Shown here: positions 14,026-23,612 of the stretch, piece after piece
Layout of the letters: every line of letters begins with the position of its first letter
Position numbering within the stretch: position 1 is the first letter of the stretch
NCBI GenBank assembly: GCA_946482565.1
Contig: CAMLSB010000013.1
Coordinates: 1 to 24,427 of the forward strand
Direction: 5' to 3'
Origin: an uncultured Lysobacteraceae bacterium
GTDB taxonomy: Bacteria > Pseudomonadota > Gammaproteobacteria > Xanthomonadales > Xanthomonadaceae
Length of the DNA stretch: 24,427 bases
The notes under the pieces: model-generated
What the model saw: only the letters and a program-made list of their open reading frames with translations
The model's database searches: none
What the model was told of the DNA's origin: nothing
Translations under genes and position numbers: made by a program

Positions 14026-15025
14026 GCGCCGCGATCCGTGCGCAGCACGCGTGGATCGGCCGGTGCGGCTTCGGCACCCGGCCGCGCAACCACCCAGGCA
14101 AAGCCGCCGATGCCCAGCATCACCAATGCCGCGCCCCACAACGCCACGCCATCCGGCCACGCTTCGTGCAGGAAGCCGACGCCGAGCAGCGTGGTGATCA
14201 GCAGTTCCGCCGCCTGCATCGCCTCGGTCGCGCCCAGCGCAGCGGGATTGTCGCGGACCATGCCCGTGGCCTGGAAGAACAGGATCGTCGCGACCACGCC
14301 CGCACTCAGCGCCACGCCGCCCGCGAGCCACACCTGCGACCACGGCGGCGCGCCGGCCTGGTGCCACGCGAACGCGGCGACGCACAGCCACAACGGCTGG
14401 CTGGCCAGGGTCATGCCGAACACGCGCTGGGTCGCGTTGAGTCCCTCGCCCGTTCGCTCGAGGTGCAGCAGCAACAGGCGATTGCCGAGCGGATACAGCG
14501 TGGCCGCGGCGAGCACGCACAGCAGCAGGATCCATTCGTCGCGGCCGAGTCCGCCATGCGCGTGGCCGACCTGCATCAGCAGCACGCCCGCGAGCACGAC
14601 GACGCCCACGCCCAGCGCCGCCCGCGGAATGCGCCGGCGCGCGTCGCGATAAAGGAACGGAGCGCACAGCATCCCCGCGACCACGGTGAACTGGAACGAG
14701 CCCGCCACCAGCCAGGACGGCCCGCGATCGGCCGCGAACGACAGCGCCAGGTAGAACGCGACGAAGCCGATCGCGCCGCAGCGCAGCCACGCCCACGGAT
14801 GGGCGCGGATCGCGCGCAGCGCCGGCGCGGTGCCGCCCTGCCAGGGCATCAGCGCCAGCAGCAGCGGCAACGTGATCAGGTAGCGCAGCGCGGCCGTCCA
14901 CGCCCAGTGGCCGCCAGCGCTGGCCATCGCGCGGTTCAGCAGGTAGGTCTGGGTGAAGAACAGCGCCGACAGCAGCGACAGACCGAGCGCCGCGAACGCG
15001 CGGCGCCGGGCGTGCGCGGTGCTGG

Positions 15026-15029
<4 letters not shown>
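14022..15029 (-). CDS. DMT-superfamily transporter (EamA/multidrug-efflux type) inside the bio operon
   Basis: The 335-residue protein has ten predicted membrane helices in two halves, the layout of drug/metabolite transporters of the multidrug-resistance-efflux (EmrE-like) group. [21 protein letters not shown] opens helix 1, [18 protein letters not shown] lies in the first half, and [17 protein letters not shown] in the second. The substrate is unknown. It lies between bioF and bioH, overlapping both by four bases (ATGA at each end), so it is part of the biotin operon. That suggests it moves biotin, a precursor such as a pimelate derivative or KAPA, or a by-product, which is inference from position only. 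It resembles neither the BioY nor the YigM biotin importers closely enough for me to call it one. Confidence 0.85.
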
Positions 15030-16228
<1,199 letters not shown>

Positions 16229-16247
16229 GGCGATGCTGCTCGATCGG

Positions 16248-17315
16248 TCAGGCGACGGCCGTGGCTTCCGTCTCTGCGGAGATGCTCGCATGAACCGTGC
16301 CAGCGTGGTCATGCCCGTCCGCGTCGACTTCGACCGGCATCGGCACCAGCCCGAGTCGCGCGAACAGCGCCATGTCGCGCTCGGTGTCCGGGTTGCCGGT
16401 GGTCAGCAGCTTCTCGCCGTAGAAGATCGAGTTCGCGCCGGCGGAGAAACACAGCGCCTGCAGCTCGTCGCTCATCGACTCGCGGCCGGCCGACAGGCGC
16501 ACCATCGATTTCGGCATCAGGATGCGCGCAACGGCGATGGTGCGGACGAATTCGAACGGATCGAGCTCCGCGGTCCCGGCCAGCGGCGTGCCCGCAACCT
16601 GCACCAGCCGGTTGATCGGCACCGAATCCGGATGCGCCGGCAGCGTCGCCAGCGCCTGCAGCAGGCCGGCGCGCTGTTCGCGCGACTCGCCCATGCCGAC
16701 GATGCCGCCGCAGCAGGTCTTCATGCCCGCGTCGCGCACGTGCGACAGCGTGTCCAGGCGATCCTGGAACTCGCGGGTGTGGATGATCTCGCCGTAGAAA
16801 TCCGGCGCGGTGTCGATGTTGTGGTTGTAGTAGTCCAGGCCCGCCGCGCGCAGCGCCGTCGCCTGCTCGCCGCTGAGCATGCCGAGCGTCGCGCAGGTTT
16901 CGAGGCCCAGCGCCTTCACCCCGGCGATCATCTCCGCGACCTTGGGGATGTCGCGGTCCTTCGGCGAACGCCAGGCCGCGCCCATGCAGAAGCGCGACGC
17001 GCCGGCCGCCTTTGCCTGCCGCGCCTTCTCCAGCACCGCCTCGGTCGACATCAGCTTCTGCGCCTCGACCCCGGTGTGGTAGCGCTGCGCCTGCGGGCAG
17101 TACGCGCAGTCCTCCGGGCAGCCGCCCGTCTTCACCGACAGCAGCGTGCTGACCTGCACCTGCGCCGGGTCGAAGTGCTGGCGGTGGACCGTGCCGGCCC
17201 GGTACAGCAGCTCGGTGAAGGGCAGCGCGAACAGCGCCAGGACCTCCTCGCGGCGCCAGTCGTGGCGGGGCTGGGCCGAAACCGGCGCGGCGAGAACCTG
17301 GCTGACAGCGGACAT
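16248..17315 (-). CDS. bioB: Biotin synthase BioB
   Basis: The 355-residue radical-SAM enzyme inserts sulphur into dethiobiotin. The [4Fe-4S] ligands C66, C70 and C73 are in [12 protein letters not shown]. The [2Fe-2S] ligands C110, C141, C201 and R273 sit at the E. coli positions plus 13, so both clusters are intact. [13 protein letters not shown] (162-174) is the family signature. The start at 17315 is supported by an AGGAA site (17321-17327 on the minus strand) and by homolog length; the longer frame to 17585 runs into comF. It is the first gene of the operon and is read from a sigma-70-like promoter overlapping the 5' end of comF. Confidence 0.97.
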   Translation of the reverse strand: MSAVSQVLAAPVSAQPRHDWRREEVLALFALPFTELLYRAGTVHRQHFDPAQVQVSTLLSVKTGGCPEDCAYCPQAQRYHTGVEAQKLMSTEAVLEKARQAKAAGASRFCMGAAWRSPKDRDIPKVAEMIAGVKALGLETCATLGMLSGEQATALRAAGLDYYNHNIDTAPDFYGEIIHTREFQDRLDTLSHVRDAGMKTCCGGIVGMGESREQRAGLLQALATLPAHPDSVPINRLVQVAGTPLAGTAELDPFEFVRTIAVARILMPKSMVRLSAGRESMSDELQALCFSAGANSIFYGEKLLTTGNPDTERDMALFARLGLVPMPVEVDADGHDHAGTVHASISAETEATAVA

Positions 17316-17352
17316 GGCTTTTTCCTGACGGCGACGCGGATCGAGACCTGGC

Positions 17353-17381
17353 AGTCTGGAAACCATGCTGGATCGTGTCAA
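17353..17381 (-). promoter_or_regulatory. Sigma-70-type promoter of the biotin operon
   Basis: On the minus strand a perfect -35 TTGACA (17376-17381) and a -10 CAGACT (17353-17358, three of six consensus matches) are separated by 17 bases. Start of transcription would be near 17346, giving a leader of about 30 bases with the bioB ribosome site. The -35 lies inside the comF coding sequence, whose ATG is at 17365. Two direct nonamers on the plus strand (CTGGAAACC at 17356 and GTGTCAACC at 17375) each match the E. coli BirA half-site TTGTAAACC at 7 of 9, but they are not inverted as a true bio operator is. Confidence 0.5.
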
Positions 17382-18141
17382 CCGCGGACCCTGCAGCCCG
17401 GTTGACGGGGCCGTCCGGCGCCCCGCCCGGACATGGCCCCCATGGCGGTCGCGTTGCCAGGGGTGTGGCGAACCCGGGACCGCTGGCTTCGACTTGTGCC
17501 TGGCCTGCCATGCCGCACTGCCGCGGATCCCGATGGCGTGCGCCGCCTGTGGCCTGCCGCTGCGGACATCCGCCGCGCGCGCCACCGATTCGGTCGCAAC
17601 CTCCGGAGAAAGGCGTTGCGAAACATGCGTCCTCTCGCCGCCGCCGATTACCCGCGTGGTCGCGCCCTTCCTTTACGCGGCACCGCTCGACCGCTGGCTT
17701 CCCCGCTTCAAGTTCCACCACGATCTTGCCGCCGGGCGGCTGCTCTCGCAGCTGATGCTTGAAGGCTGCGCCGCTGCGCCACGCCCCGATGCGCTCGTTC
17801 CAGTGCCATTGCATCGCACGCGCCTGCGCAGTCGCGGATATGACCAGGCGCTCGAACTTGCAAAGCCACTCGCCCGGGCGCTTTCGATTCCGCTGCGCAC
17901 CGACCTGCTGCAACGCCAGCGCGCCACGTCGGCACAATCATCGCTGCACGCAACAGAACGTCACGAGAACTTGCGCGGAGCGTTCCTGATAACGCCAGCG
18001 GCCGTGAGGCCATTGCCGCGACACGTCGCGCTGGTCGACGACGTCATGACGACCGGTGCCACGCTCCACGCAGCGGCGCGTGCACTAAGTGAAGCCGGGG
18101 TGGTACGCATCGATGCCTGGGCGTGTGCGCGTACGCCATGA
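17365..18141 (+). CDS. comF: ComF family protein (double zinc finger and phosphoribosyltransferase)
   Basis: The 258-residue protein has the ComF layout. The N-terminal cysteine clusters are C31/C34, C45/C48, C59/C62 and C85/C88. A phosphoribosyltransferase-type domain follows, with [21 protein letters not shown] near 147-167 and the PRPP loop [13 protein letters not shown] at 221-233. ComF (GntX in E. coli) is needed for DNA uptake in naturally competent bacteria and may act with the inner-membrane import machinery; its chemistry is unproven. It is cytoplasmic. The gene is divergent from bioB, a pairing also found in xanthomonads as I recall. The first 30 residues are weakly conserved, so the exact start is uncertain. 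Its 3' end converges with ubiA, 11 bases away. Confidence 0.9.
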   Translation: MLDRVNRGPCSPVDGAVRRPARTWPPWRSRCQGCGEPGTAGFDLCLACHAALPRIPMACAACGLPLRTSAARATDSVATSGERRCETCVLSPPPITRVVAPFLYAAPLDRWLPRFKFHHDLAAGRLLSQLMLEGCAAAPRPDALVPVPLHRTRLRSRGYDQALELAKPLARALSIPLRTDLLQRQRATSAQSSLHATERHENLRGAFLITPAAVRPLPRHVALVDDVMTTGATLHAAARALSEAGVVRIDAWACARTP

Positions 18142-18152
18142 CGACGGATCGG

Positions 18153-19049
18153 CTACGGTGTGCGCCACAGCGCGAGCGCGATCCCCGCGAACACCGTCGC
18201 GCCCACCCAGTGGTTGTGCAGGAACGCGCGGAAGCACGCGTCGCGGTCGCGATGCCGCGCGACGACGAACTCCCATGCCACCAGCACGGCCGCCAGCGCC
18301 AGCGCCCACCAGAACGGCGCGCCCAGCGCCGCATCGCGGCCGACCAGCGCGAGCGCGAGGAAGAACGACGCGTACAGAACGCCCTGCGCCACCAGGTCGA
18401 GGTCGCCGAACAGGATCGCCGTCGACTTGGCCCCCATGCGGATGTCGTCGTCGCGGTCGACCATCGCGTACCAGGTGTCGTATGCGGTCGACCACAGGAT
18501 GTTCGCGACGTACAGCACCCACGCCAGCGCGGGCACCTTGTCCTGAACCGCCGCGAACGCCATCGGGATGCCCCAGCCGAACGCCATGCCGAGGTAGACC
18601 TGTGGCAGGTAGGTGTAGCGCTTGAGATAGGGATAGCTCATCGCCAGCACGACGCCGACGAGGCTCATCCACACCGTCAGGCGATTCAGCGTGAGGACCA
18701 GCGCGAACGCGACCAGCATCAGCACCGCGAACACCGCCAGCGCCTCGCGCCCGGACACTTCGCCGGTCGCGAGCGGCCGGCCCCGGGTCCGCGCGACCTG
18801 CGGGTCGAGCCAGCGGTCGGCGTAGTCGTTGATCACGCAGCCGGCCGAGCGCGTCAGCCAGACGCCCAGCGAGAAGACCACCAGCGGCCACCACGGCGGC
18901 ACGCCCCCGGCGGCCAGCCACAGGCCCCACCAGGTCGGCCACAGCAGGAGCAGCCAGCCGATCGGCCGGTCGCCGCGCACCAGGCGCCAGTAGAGGCCGA
19001 GGCGGTGGCGCCAGGCGGGCGCTGGACTGGAATCGGGAAGTTCGTCCAT
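18153..19049 (-). CDS. ubiA: 4-hydroxybenzoate octaprenyltransferase UbiA
   Basis: The 298-residue membrane enzyme attaches the polyprenyl tail to 4-hydroxybenzoate in ubiquinone synthesis. Both Mg-diphosphate-binding Asp motifs are present: NDYADRWLD at 74-82 and [12 protein letters not shown] at 191-202. [13 protein letters not shown] at 87-99 is the UbiA signature. About eight to nine helices are predicted. The frame is open to 19154, but the extra N-terminus is Arg/Ala-rich, so the ATG at 19049 (MDELPDSS) is chosen, which gives normal length. It is not next to ubiC here. The upstream 156 bases, to the tRNA on the other strand, hold its promoter. Confidence 0.95.
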   Translation of the reverse strand: MDELPDSSPAPAWRHRLGLYWRLVRGDRPIGWLLLLWPTWWGLWLAAGGVPPWWPLVVFSLGVWLTRSAGCVINDYADRWLDPQVARTRGRPLATGEVSGREALAVFAVLMLVAFALVLTLNRLTVWMSLVGVVLAMSYPYLKRYTYLPQVYLGMAFGWGIPMAFAAVQDKVPALAWVLYVANILWSTAYDTWYAMVDRDDDIRMGAKSTAILFGDLDLVAQGVLYASFFLALALVGRDAALGAPFWWALALAAVLVAWEFVVARHRDRDACFRAFLHNHWVGATVFAGIALALWRTP

Positions 19050-19157
19050 CGCCCGCAAGCGTAGCAAGGGGCGCTGCATCCGGCGGCGCGACGCGTTGGC
19101 GCCGCGCCGCGCGCGGGCCTGTCGCCGGCCTCGCCATCGCGCCCCGTCGCGCAATCA

Positions 19158-19166
19158 TGCGAGAAT
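19158..19166 (+). promoter_or_regulatory. Candidate extended -10 for the tRNA-Arg transcript
   Basis: TGC-GAGAAT resembles an extended -10 (TGN followed by four of six consensus bases) and lies 40 bases before the mature tRNA end. Transcription would begin near 19173, leaving a leader of about 30 bases for RNase P to remove. No good -35 is seen. Confidence 0.33.
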
Positions 19167-19205
19167 GGCCGCTTGCGGCAGCTCCATCGTCGCGGAACGG
19201 ACCCT

Positions 19206-19282
19206 GCGCCCGTAGCTCAGCCGGATAGAGTAGTGGCTTCCGAAGCCATTGGTCGGGGGTTCGAATCCCTCCGGGCGCGCCA
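19206..19282 (+). tRNA. tRNA-Arg (anticodon CCG)
   Basis: The 77 bases fold as a complete cloverleaf. The acceptor stem GCGCCCG pairs with CGGGCGC, followed by the discriminator G and an encoded CCA. The D-arm is GCTC...GAGT. The anticodon stem is GTGGC/GCCAT with loop TTCCGAA, giving anticodon CCG, which reads CGG. The T-loop is TTCGAAT with a 5-bp stem. CGG is a frequent arginine codon in this high-GC genome. The tRNA lies 49 bases before a cytochrome c gene. There is no integrase or duplicated 3' end nearby, so no sign of use as an attachment site. Confidence 0.97.
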
Positions 19283-19331
19283 TCGTTCCGCGGCAGCCGC
19301 CCGACCTTCGTTCCATATCGACGGGTGCATC

Positions 19332-19847
19332 GTGCGCAATTACGACCTCGATTTCCTCAAGCGTTTCGCGTTGGTGGTGGGCTTCCTGGCCCTGGTGACG
19401 TTCGGGTTGATCCTGTTCGGCATCCACCTCAATGGCCTGATCCCGGCGGAAGTGACGCCGCTGGCGCAGCAGCGCCAGCAGGCCCGCATCGCGCCAGAAG
19501 GCGCGGTCTACGCCGGCGCCACCGGTGCCGCGGCCCAGGCCGCCGCCAGCGCGGCCGCCACCGCCGCGGCCTCCTCGCAGGTCGCCTACGGCGGCACGCT
19601 CGACGGCTCGGTGGTGTTCAACAACCTCTGCACCGGCTGCCACACCTCCGGCGCCGGCAATGCGCCGACGCTCGACAAGGCGCACTGGGCAGCCCGCATC
19701 GCCCAGGGCAAGGACACGCTCTACAAGCACGCCATCGAGGGCTTCACCGGCCCCGACGGCGGCGTGATGCCGGCCAAGGGCGGCAATCCGGCCCTGACCG
19801 ACGAGCAGGTCAAGGCGACGGTCGACTGGATGCTGTCGCAGATCTGA
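19332..19847 (+). CDS. Membrane-anchored class I cytochrome c (c5-like)
   Basis: The 171-residue protein begins at a GTG (MRNYDLDFLKRF), has one membrane anchor (about 11-31), an Ala/Gln-rich linker (about 42-85), and a cytochrome c domain with heme site CTGCH (C100, C103, H104) and distal methionine M146 in GVMPAKGG. It is exported with the heme in the periplasm and should carry electrons, probably between the bc1 complex and terminal oxidases or another acceptor. The frame is open upstream through the tRNA, but that part cannot be coding. The GTG is chosen because xanthomonad relatives start with the same residues. It may be co-transcribed with the tRNA. Confidence 0.92.
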   Translation: MRNYDLDFLKRFALVVGFLALVTFGLILFGIHLNGLIPAEVTPLAQQRQQARIAPEGAVYAGATGAAAQAAASAAATAAASSQVAYGGTLDGSVVFNNLCTGCHTSGAGNAPTLDKAHWAARIAQGKDTLYKHAIEGFTGPDGGVMPAKGGNPALTDEQVKATVDWMLSQI

Positions 19848-19884
19848 CCTGCCGGGCGGGCGCTGTTGCCCGTCCTCGCCGCGC

Positions 19885-20544
19885 ATGACCGGGCCCGCGT
19901 TCCCCAAGACCTCCGAAACCTTGCTGCTCGCCGGCCCGGCGGGCGTGCTGGAGGTGGCGGTCGATCCCGCCGGGGACAAGCGCCTGCCCGTGGTGGCCGT
20001 GGTCTGCCACCCGCTGCCCACCGAGGGCGGCACGATGCACAACAAGGTCGTGACCATGGCTGCGCGCGCCCTGCGCGAATGCGGCGCGGACACGGTGCGC
20101 TTCAACTTCCGTGGTGTCGGTGCCTCCGAAGGCGTGTTCGACGACGGCGTCGGCGAGCTCGACGACCTGCGCGCCGTGGTCGCATGGGTGCGCGCGCAGC
20201 GGCCGGATGCGGCGTTGTGGCTGGCGGGTTTCAGCTTCGGCGCCTACGTCTCGCTGCGCATGGCCGCCGAACTGCAGCCGTCCGCGCTGCTCTCGATCGC
20301 GCCGCCGGTCGGCCGCAGCTGGGACTTCAAGGCGATCGTGGCGCCGACCTGCCCGTGGCTGGTGATCCAGGGCGACGCCGACGAAATCGTCGACGCGAAG
20401 GCCGTCGCGGCCTGGGTGGCGAAGCAGCCGCATCCGCCCGTGCTGGTGCGGATGCCCGACACCAGCCACTTCTTCCATCGCAAGCTCATGGACCTGCGCG
20501 GCGCCATCCGCCACGGCGTGCGCGCCTGGCTGCCGCATGGCTGA
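19885..20544 (+). CDS. Alpha/beta hydrolase of the CHPLP...GGT type
   Basis: The 219-residue protein is a short alpha/beta hydrolase. CHPLPTEGGTMHNKVV (41-56) and FNFRGVGASEG (74-84) are typical of a widespread bacterial subfamily. The nucleophile is S117 in AGFSFGA, a probable acid is D164 or D166 in IQGDADEIVD, and the histidine is H195 in PDTSHFFHRKL. There is no signal peptide. Substrate is unknown; esterase or thioesterase activity is plausible. Its 3' end overlaps zapE by 8 bases, so the two are likely co-translated, though no shared pathway is known. Confidence 0.88.
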   Translation: MTGPAFPKTSETLLLAGPAGVLEVAVDPAGDKRLPVVAVVCHPLPTEGGTMHNKVVTMAARALRECGADTVRFNFRGVGASEGVFDDGVGELDDLRAVVAWVRAQRPDAALWLAGFSFGAYVSLRMAAELQPSALLSIAPPVGRSWDFKAIVAPTCPWLVIQGDADEIVDAKAVAAWVAKQPHPPVLVRMPDTSHFFHRKLMDLRGAIRHGVRAWLPHG

Positions 20545-21679
20545 GGCGGCGACGGACGACGCCGCGACCGATGCCGCGCTGCCCTCGCAGCGTTATGCCG
20601 CCGGCGCGATCCGCGGCGAATGGAACGCCGATCCGGCGCAGCACGAAGCATTGCGGGAACTCGACCGCATCCACCTCGCGCTTGTCGATGCCGATGCCCC
20701 GGCGCCCGGCGCGCTCGCGCGCCTGTTCGGGCGCCGCACACCCGAAGCGCCGCGCGGCCTCTACCTCTGGGGCGGCGTCGGCCGCGGCAAGACCTTCCTC
20801 GTCGACCTGTTCTACGCGGGGCTGCCGATCGAACGGAAGCGGCGCACGCACTTCCACCGCTTCATGCGCGGCGTGCACGAACGGTTGCGCGCGCACGCCG
20901 GGCAGGCCGATCCGCTGGCGGCGGTCGCGCGCGAATGGCGCGAGCAGCTGCGCGTGCTGGTGCTCGACGAGTTCTTCGTCACCGACATCGGCGACGCGAT
21001 GCTGCTCGGACGCTTGCTCGACCGGTTGCTGGCCGAAGGCGTGGTGCTGGTCACGACCTCGAACATCGCGCCCTCCGGGCTGTACGAAGGCGGCCTGCAG
21101 CGAGCGCGCTTCCTGCCGGCGATCGCGCTGATCGAGCGCGACTGCGCGGTGGTGCACCTCGACAGCGCCCAGGACTACCGGCTGCGCGCGCTGACCCGTT
21201 CGCCCGTGTACCGCGCGCCGCTCGACGCGCAGTCGGACGCATGGCTCGAGACGCGCTGGCACGAGCTCGGAGGCGACAGCAACGTCGTCGACGGCCGCCA
21301 TCGCGAAGCCGGCATCCAGGTCGATGGCCGCCGCATCGCCGTGCGCGCGCGCAGCAAGGGCATGGCCTGGTTCGATTTCACCGCGCTGTGCGAAGGCCCG
21401 CGCGGCGCCGGCGACTACATCGAGATCGCGCGCGAATTCCACACCGTGCTGGTTGGCGGCATCCCGGTGATGGATGCGCGCAGCGACGACGCCGCGCGCC
21501 GCTTCGTCACGCTGGTGGACGAGCTGTACGACCGCCACGTCAACCTCGTCTGCACCGCTGCGGCGCCGCCGGAAGCGCTGTACGCCGGCGAGCGCCTCGC
21601 GGGCGCGTTCGAGCGCTGCGCCTCGCGGCTCATCGAGATGCGCTCGGCCGAATACCTGGCGGCCGAACACCGCGGCTGA
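20537..21679 (+). CDS. zapE: Cell division protein ZapE (AFG1-family ATPase)
   Basis: The 380-residue P-loop ATPase matches ZapE/AFG1. Visible motifs are RGLYLWGGVGRGKTFLVDLF with Walker A at 79-86, FHRFMRGVHERL (106-117), Walker B VLVLDEFFVTDIGDAM (140-155), sensor-1 region TTSNIAPSGLYEGGLQRARFLP, and LVDELYDRHVNL near the C-terminus. In E. coli, ZapE associates with the division ring under low oxygen or high temperature and destabilises FtsZ polymers. Mitochondrial AFG1 acts in protein quality control. The protein is cytoplasmic and of normal length. The start lies inside the hydrolase gene. Confidence 0.94.
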   Translation: MAEAATDDAATDAALPSQRYAAGAIRGEWNADPAQHEALRELDRIHLALVDADAPAPGALARLFGRRTPEAPRGLYLWGGVGRGKTFLVDLFYAGLPIERKRRTHFHRFMRGVHERLRAHAGQADPLAAVAREWREQLRVLVLDEFFVTDIGDAMLLGRLLDRLLAEGVVLVTTSNIAPSGLYEGGLQRARFLPAIALIERDCAVVHLDSAQDYRLRALTRSPVYRAPLDAQSDAWLETRWHELGGDSNVVDGRHREAGIQVDGRRIAVRARSKGMAWFDFTALCEGPRGAGDYIEIAREFHTVLVGGIPVMDARSDDAARRFVTLVDELYDRHVNLVCTAAAPPEALYAGERLAGAFERCASRLIEMRSAEYLAAEHRG

Positions 21680-21740
21680 ACGGCGCGGTCGAACCGCACC
21701 CGAATGCGGCTCGCGTCAAGGATGCGTCCGATGCCGGCCG

Positions 21741-21746
21741 TATAAT
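21741..21746 (+). promoter_or_regulatory. Consensus -10 (TATAAT) upstream of the lipoprotein-queF pair
   Basis: A perfect TATAAT lies 39 bases before the ATG at 21786. The -35 region, around 21716-21723 (TCAAGGAT), is poor. Transcription would begin near 21753 and cover the lipoprotein gene and queF. Confidence 0.55.
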
Positions 21747-21785
21747 CGCGGCGACCCCGCACCCCCAATACTGAGGCCTGCCTCG

Positions 21786-22295
21786 ATGAAATCCGTTCGC
21801 CTGGCGCTGTGCGCCATCCTTGCCGCCGCCGCCCTCACCGCCTGCGAGGAAAAGATCGACGTACCCGGCGCGGGCGCCGATGGTGCCGCCGCGACGTCCG
21901 GCGCGGCAGGCGCCGGCAACACGGCCGCCCCTGCCAAGGCGCCTTACGCCAATCCCATCGATTCCGCGCCCATCGAGCCGGTCGCCGTGGCCGCCGACGC
22001 CGTACGCGTGGGCACGTCGCTGGATCCGTCCGGCGCCGCGGCGGGCGCGAAGCCGGCTTATTCGACGGCCGACACGTTGTACGCATCGCTGTCCGCGAAG
22101 GGCCGGACCGGCACCGCCAAGGTGTACTGGACGGCGCCGAACGGGCTCTCCGCTAAGGAAGAGCAGAAGGCGATCTCGGGCGAGAACGTCAACTTCCAGT
22201 TCTCCCGCGCCGACGGCATGAAGGCCGGCAAGTACAACGTCGAGATCGACGTGGACGGCGTGCCGGCAGGCATCGTCGACATCACGGTCCAGTGA
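21786..22295 (+). CDS. Lipoprotein, Ig-like beta family (copy A)
   Basis: The 169-residue protein has a lipoprotein signal ending ALTAC (C20). A low-complexity Ala/Gly/Pro linker (about 27-60) leads to a C-terminal domain of about 100 residues predicted to be all beta: [21 protein letters not shown], then [30 protein letters not shown] and a final VDITVQ. The same order is seen in the lipoprotein at 23613, so the two are paralogs. The function is unknown. The domain could be a small Ig-like fold on the periplasmic face of the outer membrane. Its stop overlaps the GTG start of queF (GTGA), suggesting translational coupling. Confidence 0.83.
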   Translation: MKSVRLALCAILAAAALTACEEKIDVPGAGADGAAATSGAAGAGNTAAPAKAPYANPIDSAPIEPVAVAADAVRVGTSLDPSGAAAGAKPAYSTADTLYASLSAKGRTGTAKVYWTAPNGLSAKEEQKAISGENVNFQFSRADGMKAGKYNVEIDVDGVPAGIVDITVQ

Positions 22296-23116
22296 GCGGC
22301 GTCCTCGGCCGCGACGTCGAGTACCCGCGCAGCTACGACGCGACGCTGCTGTTCCCGATCCCGCGCTCGCAGGGGCGCGCGTCGCTGGGCCTCGTCGAAG
22401 GCGCCGCGCTGCCGTTCCACGGCAACGATCGCTGGCACGCGTACGAAGTGTCCTGGCTCGACCTGCGCGGCAAGCCGGTCGTTGCCACGCTCACCATCAC
22501 CGTGCCGGCGGATACGCCGAACCTGGTCGAGTCGAAGTCGCTGAAGCTCTACCTCAACTCGTTCAACGCGACGCGCTTCGCCGATGCCGCCGAGGTGCGC
22601 GCGCGCATCGCGGCCGACCTGTCGCGCGTGGCCGGCGGCCTGGTGCGCGTGGAGCCCGGCCTGCCGCCGATGGCTTCGGGCGCGGGCAGCGCGAGCGACG
22701 ACGCCACGTTCCTGCTCGATGCGCTGGACGTCGACATCGCCTCGTACGGCCCGCCCGATGCATCGCTGCTCGTCGCCGACGCCGGCGACCTCGTCGCCGA
22801 GACGCTGCGCTCGGACCTGCTCAAGTCGAACTGCCCGGTTACCGGCCAACCCGACTGGGCCGGCGTGCGCATCGCGTACGCGGGCCCGCGCATCGACCGT
22901 GCCGGGCTGCTGCGTTACCTCGTTTCGTTCCGCGACCACGCCGAATTCCACGAGCAATGCGTCGAGCGGATCTTCGCCGACGTGATGGCGCGCTGCACGC
23001 CGCGCACGCTGTCGGTCGAAGCGCGCTACACGCGCCGCGGCGGGCTCGACATCAATCCGTGGCGCGCGACGCCCGGCCTGCCGCAGCCGGCGATCCTGCG
23101 CGACGAGCGCCAATAA
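22292..23116 (+). CDS. queF: NADPH-dependent 7-cyano-7-deazaguanine reductase QueF
   Basis: The 274-residue enzyme reduces preQ0 to preQ1 in queuosine synthesis, using two NADPH. It is the long (two-domain, E. coli-like) form. The QueF motif [13 protein letters not shown] is at 80-92, and the catalytic C181 and D188 are in [27 protein letters not shown] (213-223) carries H220 and the family glutamate. The start is a GTG at 22292 that overlaps the stop of the lipoprotein gene; an in-frame start further in would remove the conserved N-terminus. It is cytoplasmic. With mnmG in the same window it serves modification of tRNA position 34. Confidence 0.95.
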   Translation: MSGVLGRDVEYPRSYDATLLFPIPRSQGRASLGLVEGAALPFHGNDRWHAYEVSWLDLRGKPVVATLTITVPADTPNLVESKSLKLYLNSFNATRFADAAEVRARIAADLSRVAGGLVRVEPGLPPMASGAGSASDDATFLLDALDVDIASYGPPDASLLVADAGDLVAETLRSDLLKSNCPVTGQPDWAGVRIAYAGPRIDRAGLLRYLVSFRDHAEFHEQCVERIFADVMARCTPRTLSVEARYTRRGGLDINPWRATPGLPQPAILRDERQ

Positions 23117-23163
23117 CGCCGCAGGCCCTCGCTCAGCGCCGCGCGTTCAACTTCGTCAAGGCA

Positions 23164-23181
23164 CGCCGTCACGCGACGGCG
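23164..23181. other. 7-bp perfect hairpin after queF
   Basis: CGCCGTC and GACGGCG pair around an ACGC loop, 48 bases after the queF stop. No T-run follows on either strand, so terminator function is uncertain. It is the only clear structure in the 125 bases between queF and the LysM gene. Confidence 0.35.
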
Positions 23182-23241
23182 ATGCGCGCTTAACACCATC
23201 GATGCGAGCCTGCCGCCACACACCGCGCAGGAGATGCATGC

Positions 23242-23589
23242 ATGTCACCCCAGTCCAGCAAGGGCGCGGACGAACTTTCGCTGCAAACGTCGAAGGCGAC
23301 GGGCACGCGAGCGGACTTCTCCAACGTCGAAGGCCACGCCGACACGGTCCCCGGCTCGGGACCCACCGGCAAACCCGATTTCTCGAACGTGCAGGGCAAC
23401 GCCGACACGGTTCCCGCCGGCACCGCGAACACCTACACGGTGCAGAAGGGCGACACCCTGTCCGCCATCGCGCAGCACCACTACGGCAAGGCCAGCCGCT
23501 GGCACGCGATCTTCGAGGCCAACCGCGACCAGCTCGACGATCCCGACCTGATCCGCCCCGGCCAGGTGCTCAAGCTTCCCCAGCAGTGA
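23242..23589 (+). CDS. Small LysM-domain protein with N-terminal DFSNV repeats
   Basis: The 115-residue protein has a single C-terminal LysM domain (63-113: NTYTVQKGDTLSAIAQHHYG ... NRDQLDDPDLIRPGQVLKLP), closest in style to the LysM part of YgaU/Kbp. Before it lie two near-identical 13-residue units, DFSNVEGHADTVP (25-37) and DFSNVQGNADTVP (46-58), spaced 21 residues apart. There is no signal peptide or lipobox, so either it stays in the cytoplasm like Kbp or it is exported without a cleaved signal. LysM usually binds peptidoglycan. Of the ATGs at 23234, 23238 and 23242, the last is in frame, 8 bases from AGGAG (23229-23233). Confidence 0.85.
   Translation: MSPQSSKGADELSLQTSKATGTRADFSNVEGHADTVPGSGPTGKPDFSNVQGNADTVPAGTANTYTVQKGDTLSAIAQHHYGKASRWHAIFEANRDQLDDPDLIRPGQVLKLPQQ
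23314..23415 (+). repeat. Two in-frame 13-codon repeats inside the LysM gene
   Basis: Bases 23314-23352 and 23377-23415 encode DFSNVEGHADTVP and DFSNVQGNADTVP, differing at two residues and at several third positions. The period is 63 bases (21 codons). Divergence at silent sites says the duplication is old and the protein sequence has been kept. Confidence 0.75.
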
Positions 23590-23612
23590 TCCATTCCCCA
23601 CGGAGAATCCCC

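Noticed and set aside
17316..17585. N-terminal extension of bioB
   Set aside because: It overlaps comF and bears no similarity to BioB; the ATG at 17315 has its own ribosome site.
19173..19331. N-terminal extension of the cytochrome c frame through the tRNA
   Set aside because: The frame passes through a complete tRNA-Arg; homologs start at the GTG at 19332.
19206..19331. tRNA-Arg as an attachment site for an integrated element
   Set aside because: No integrase, no repeat of the tRNA 3' end and no foreign-looking genes next to it.
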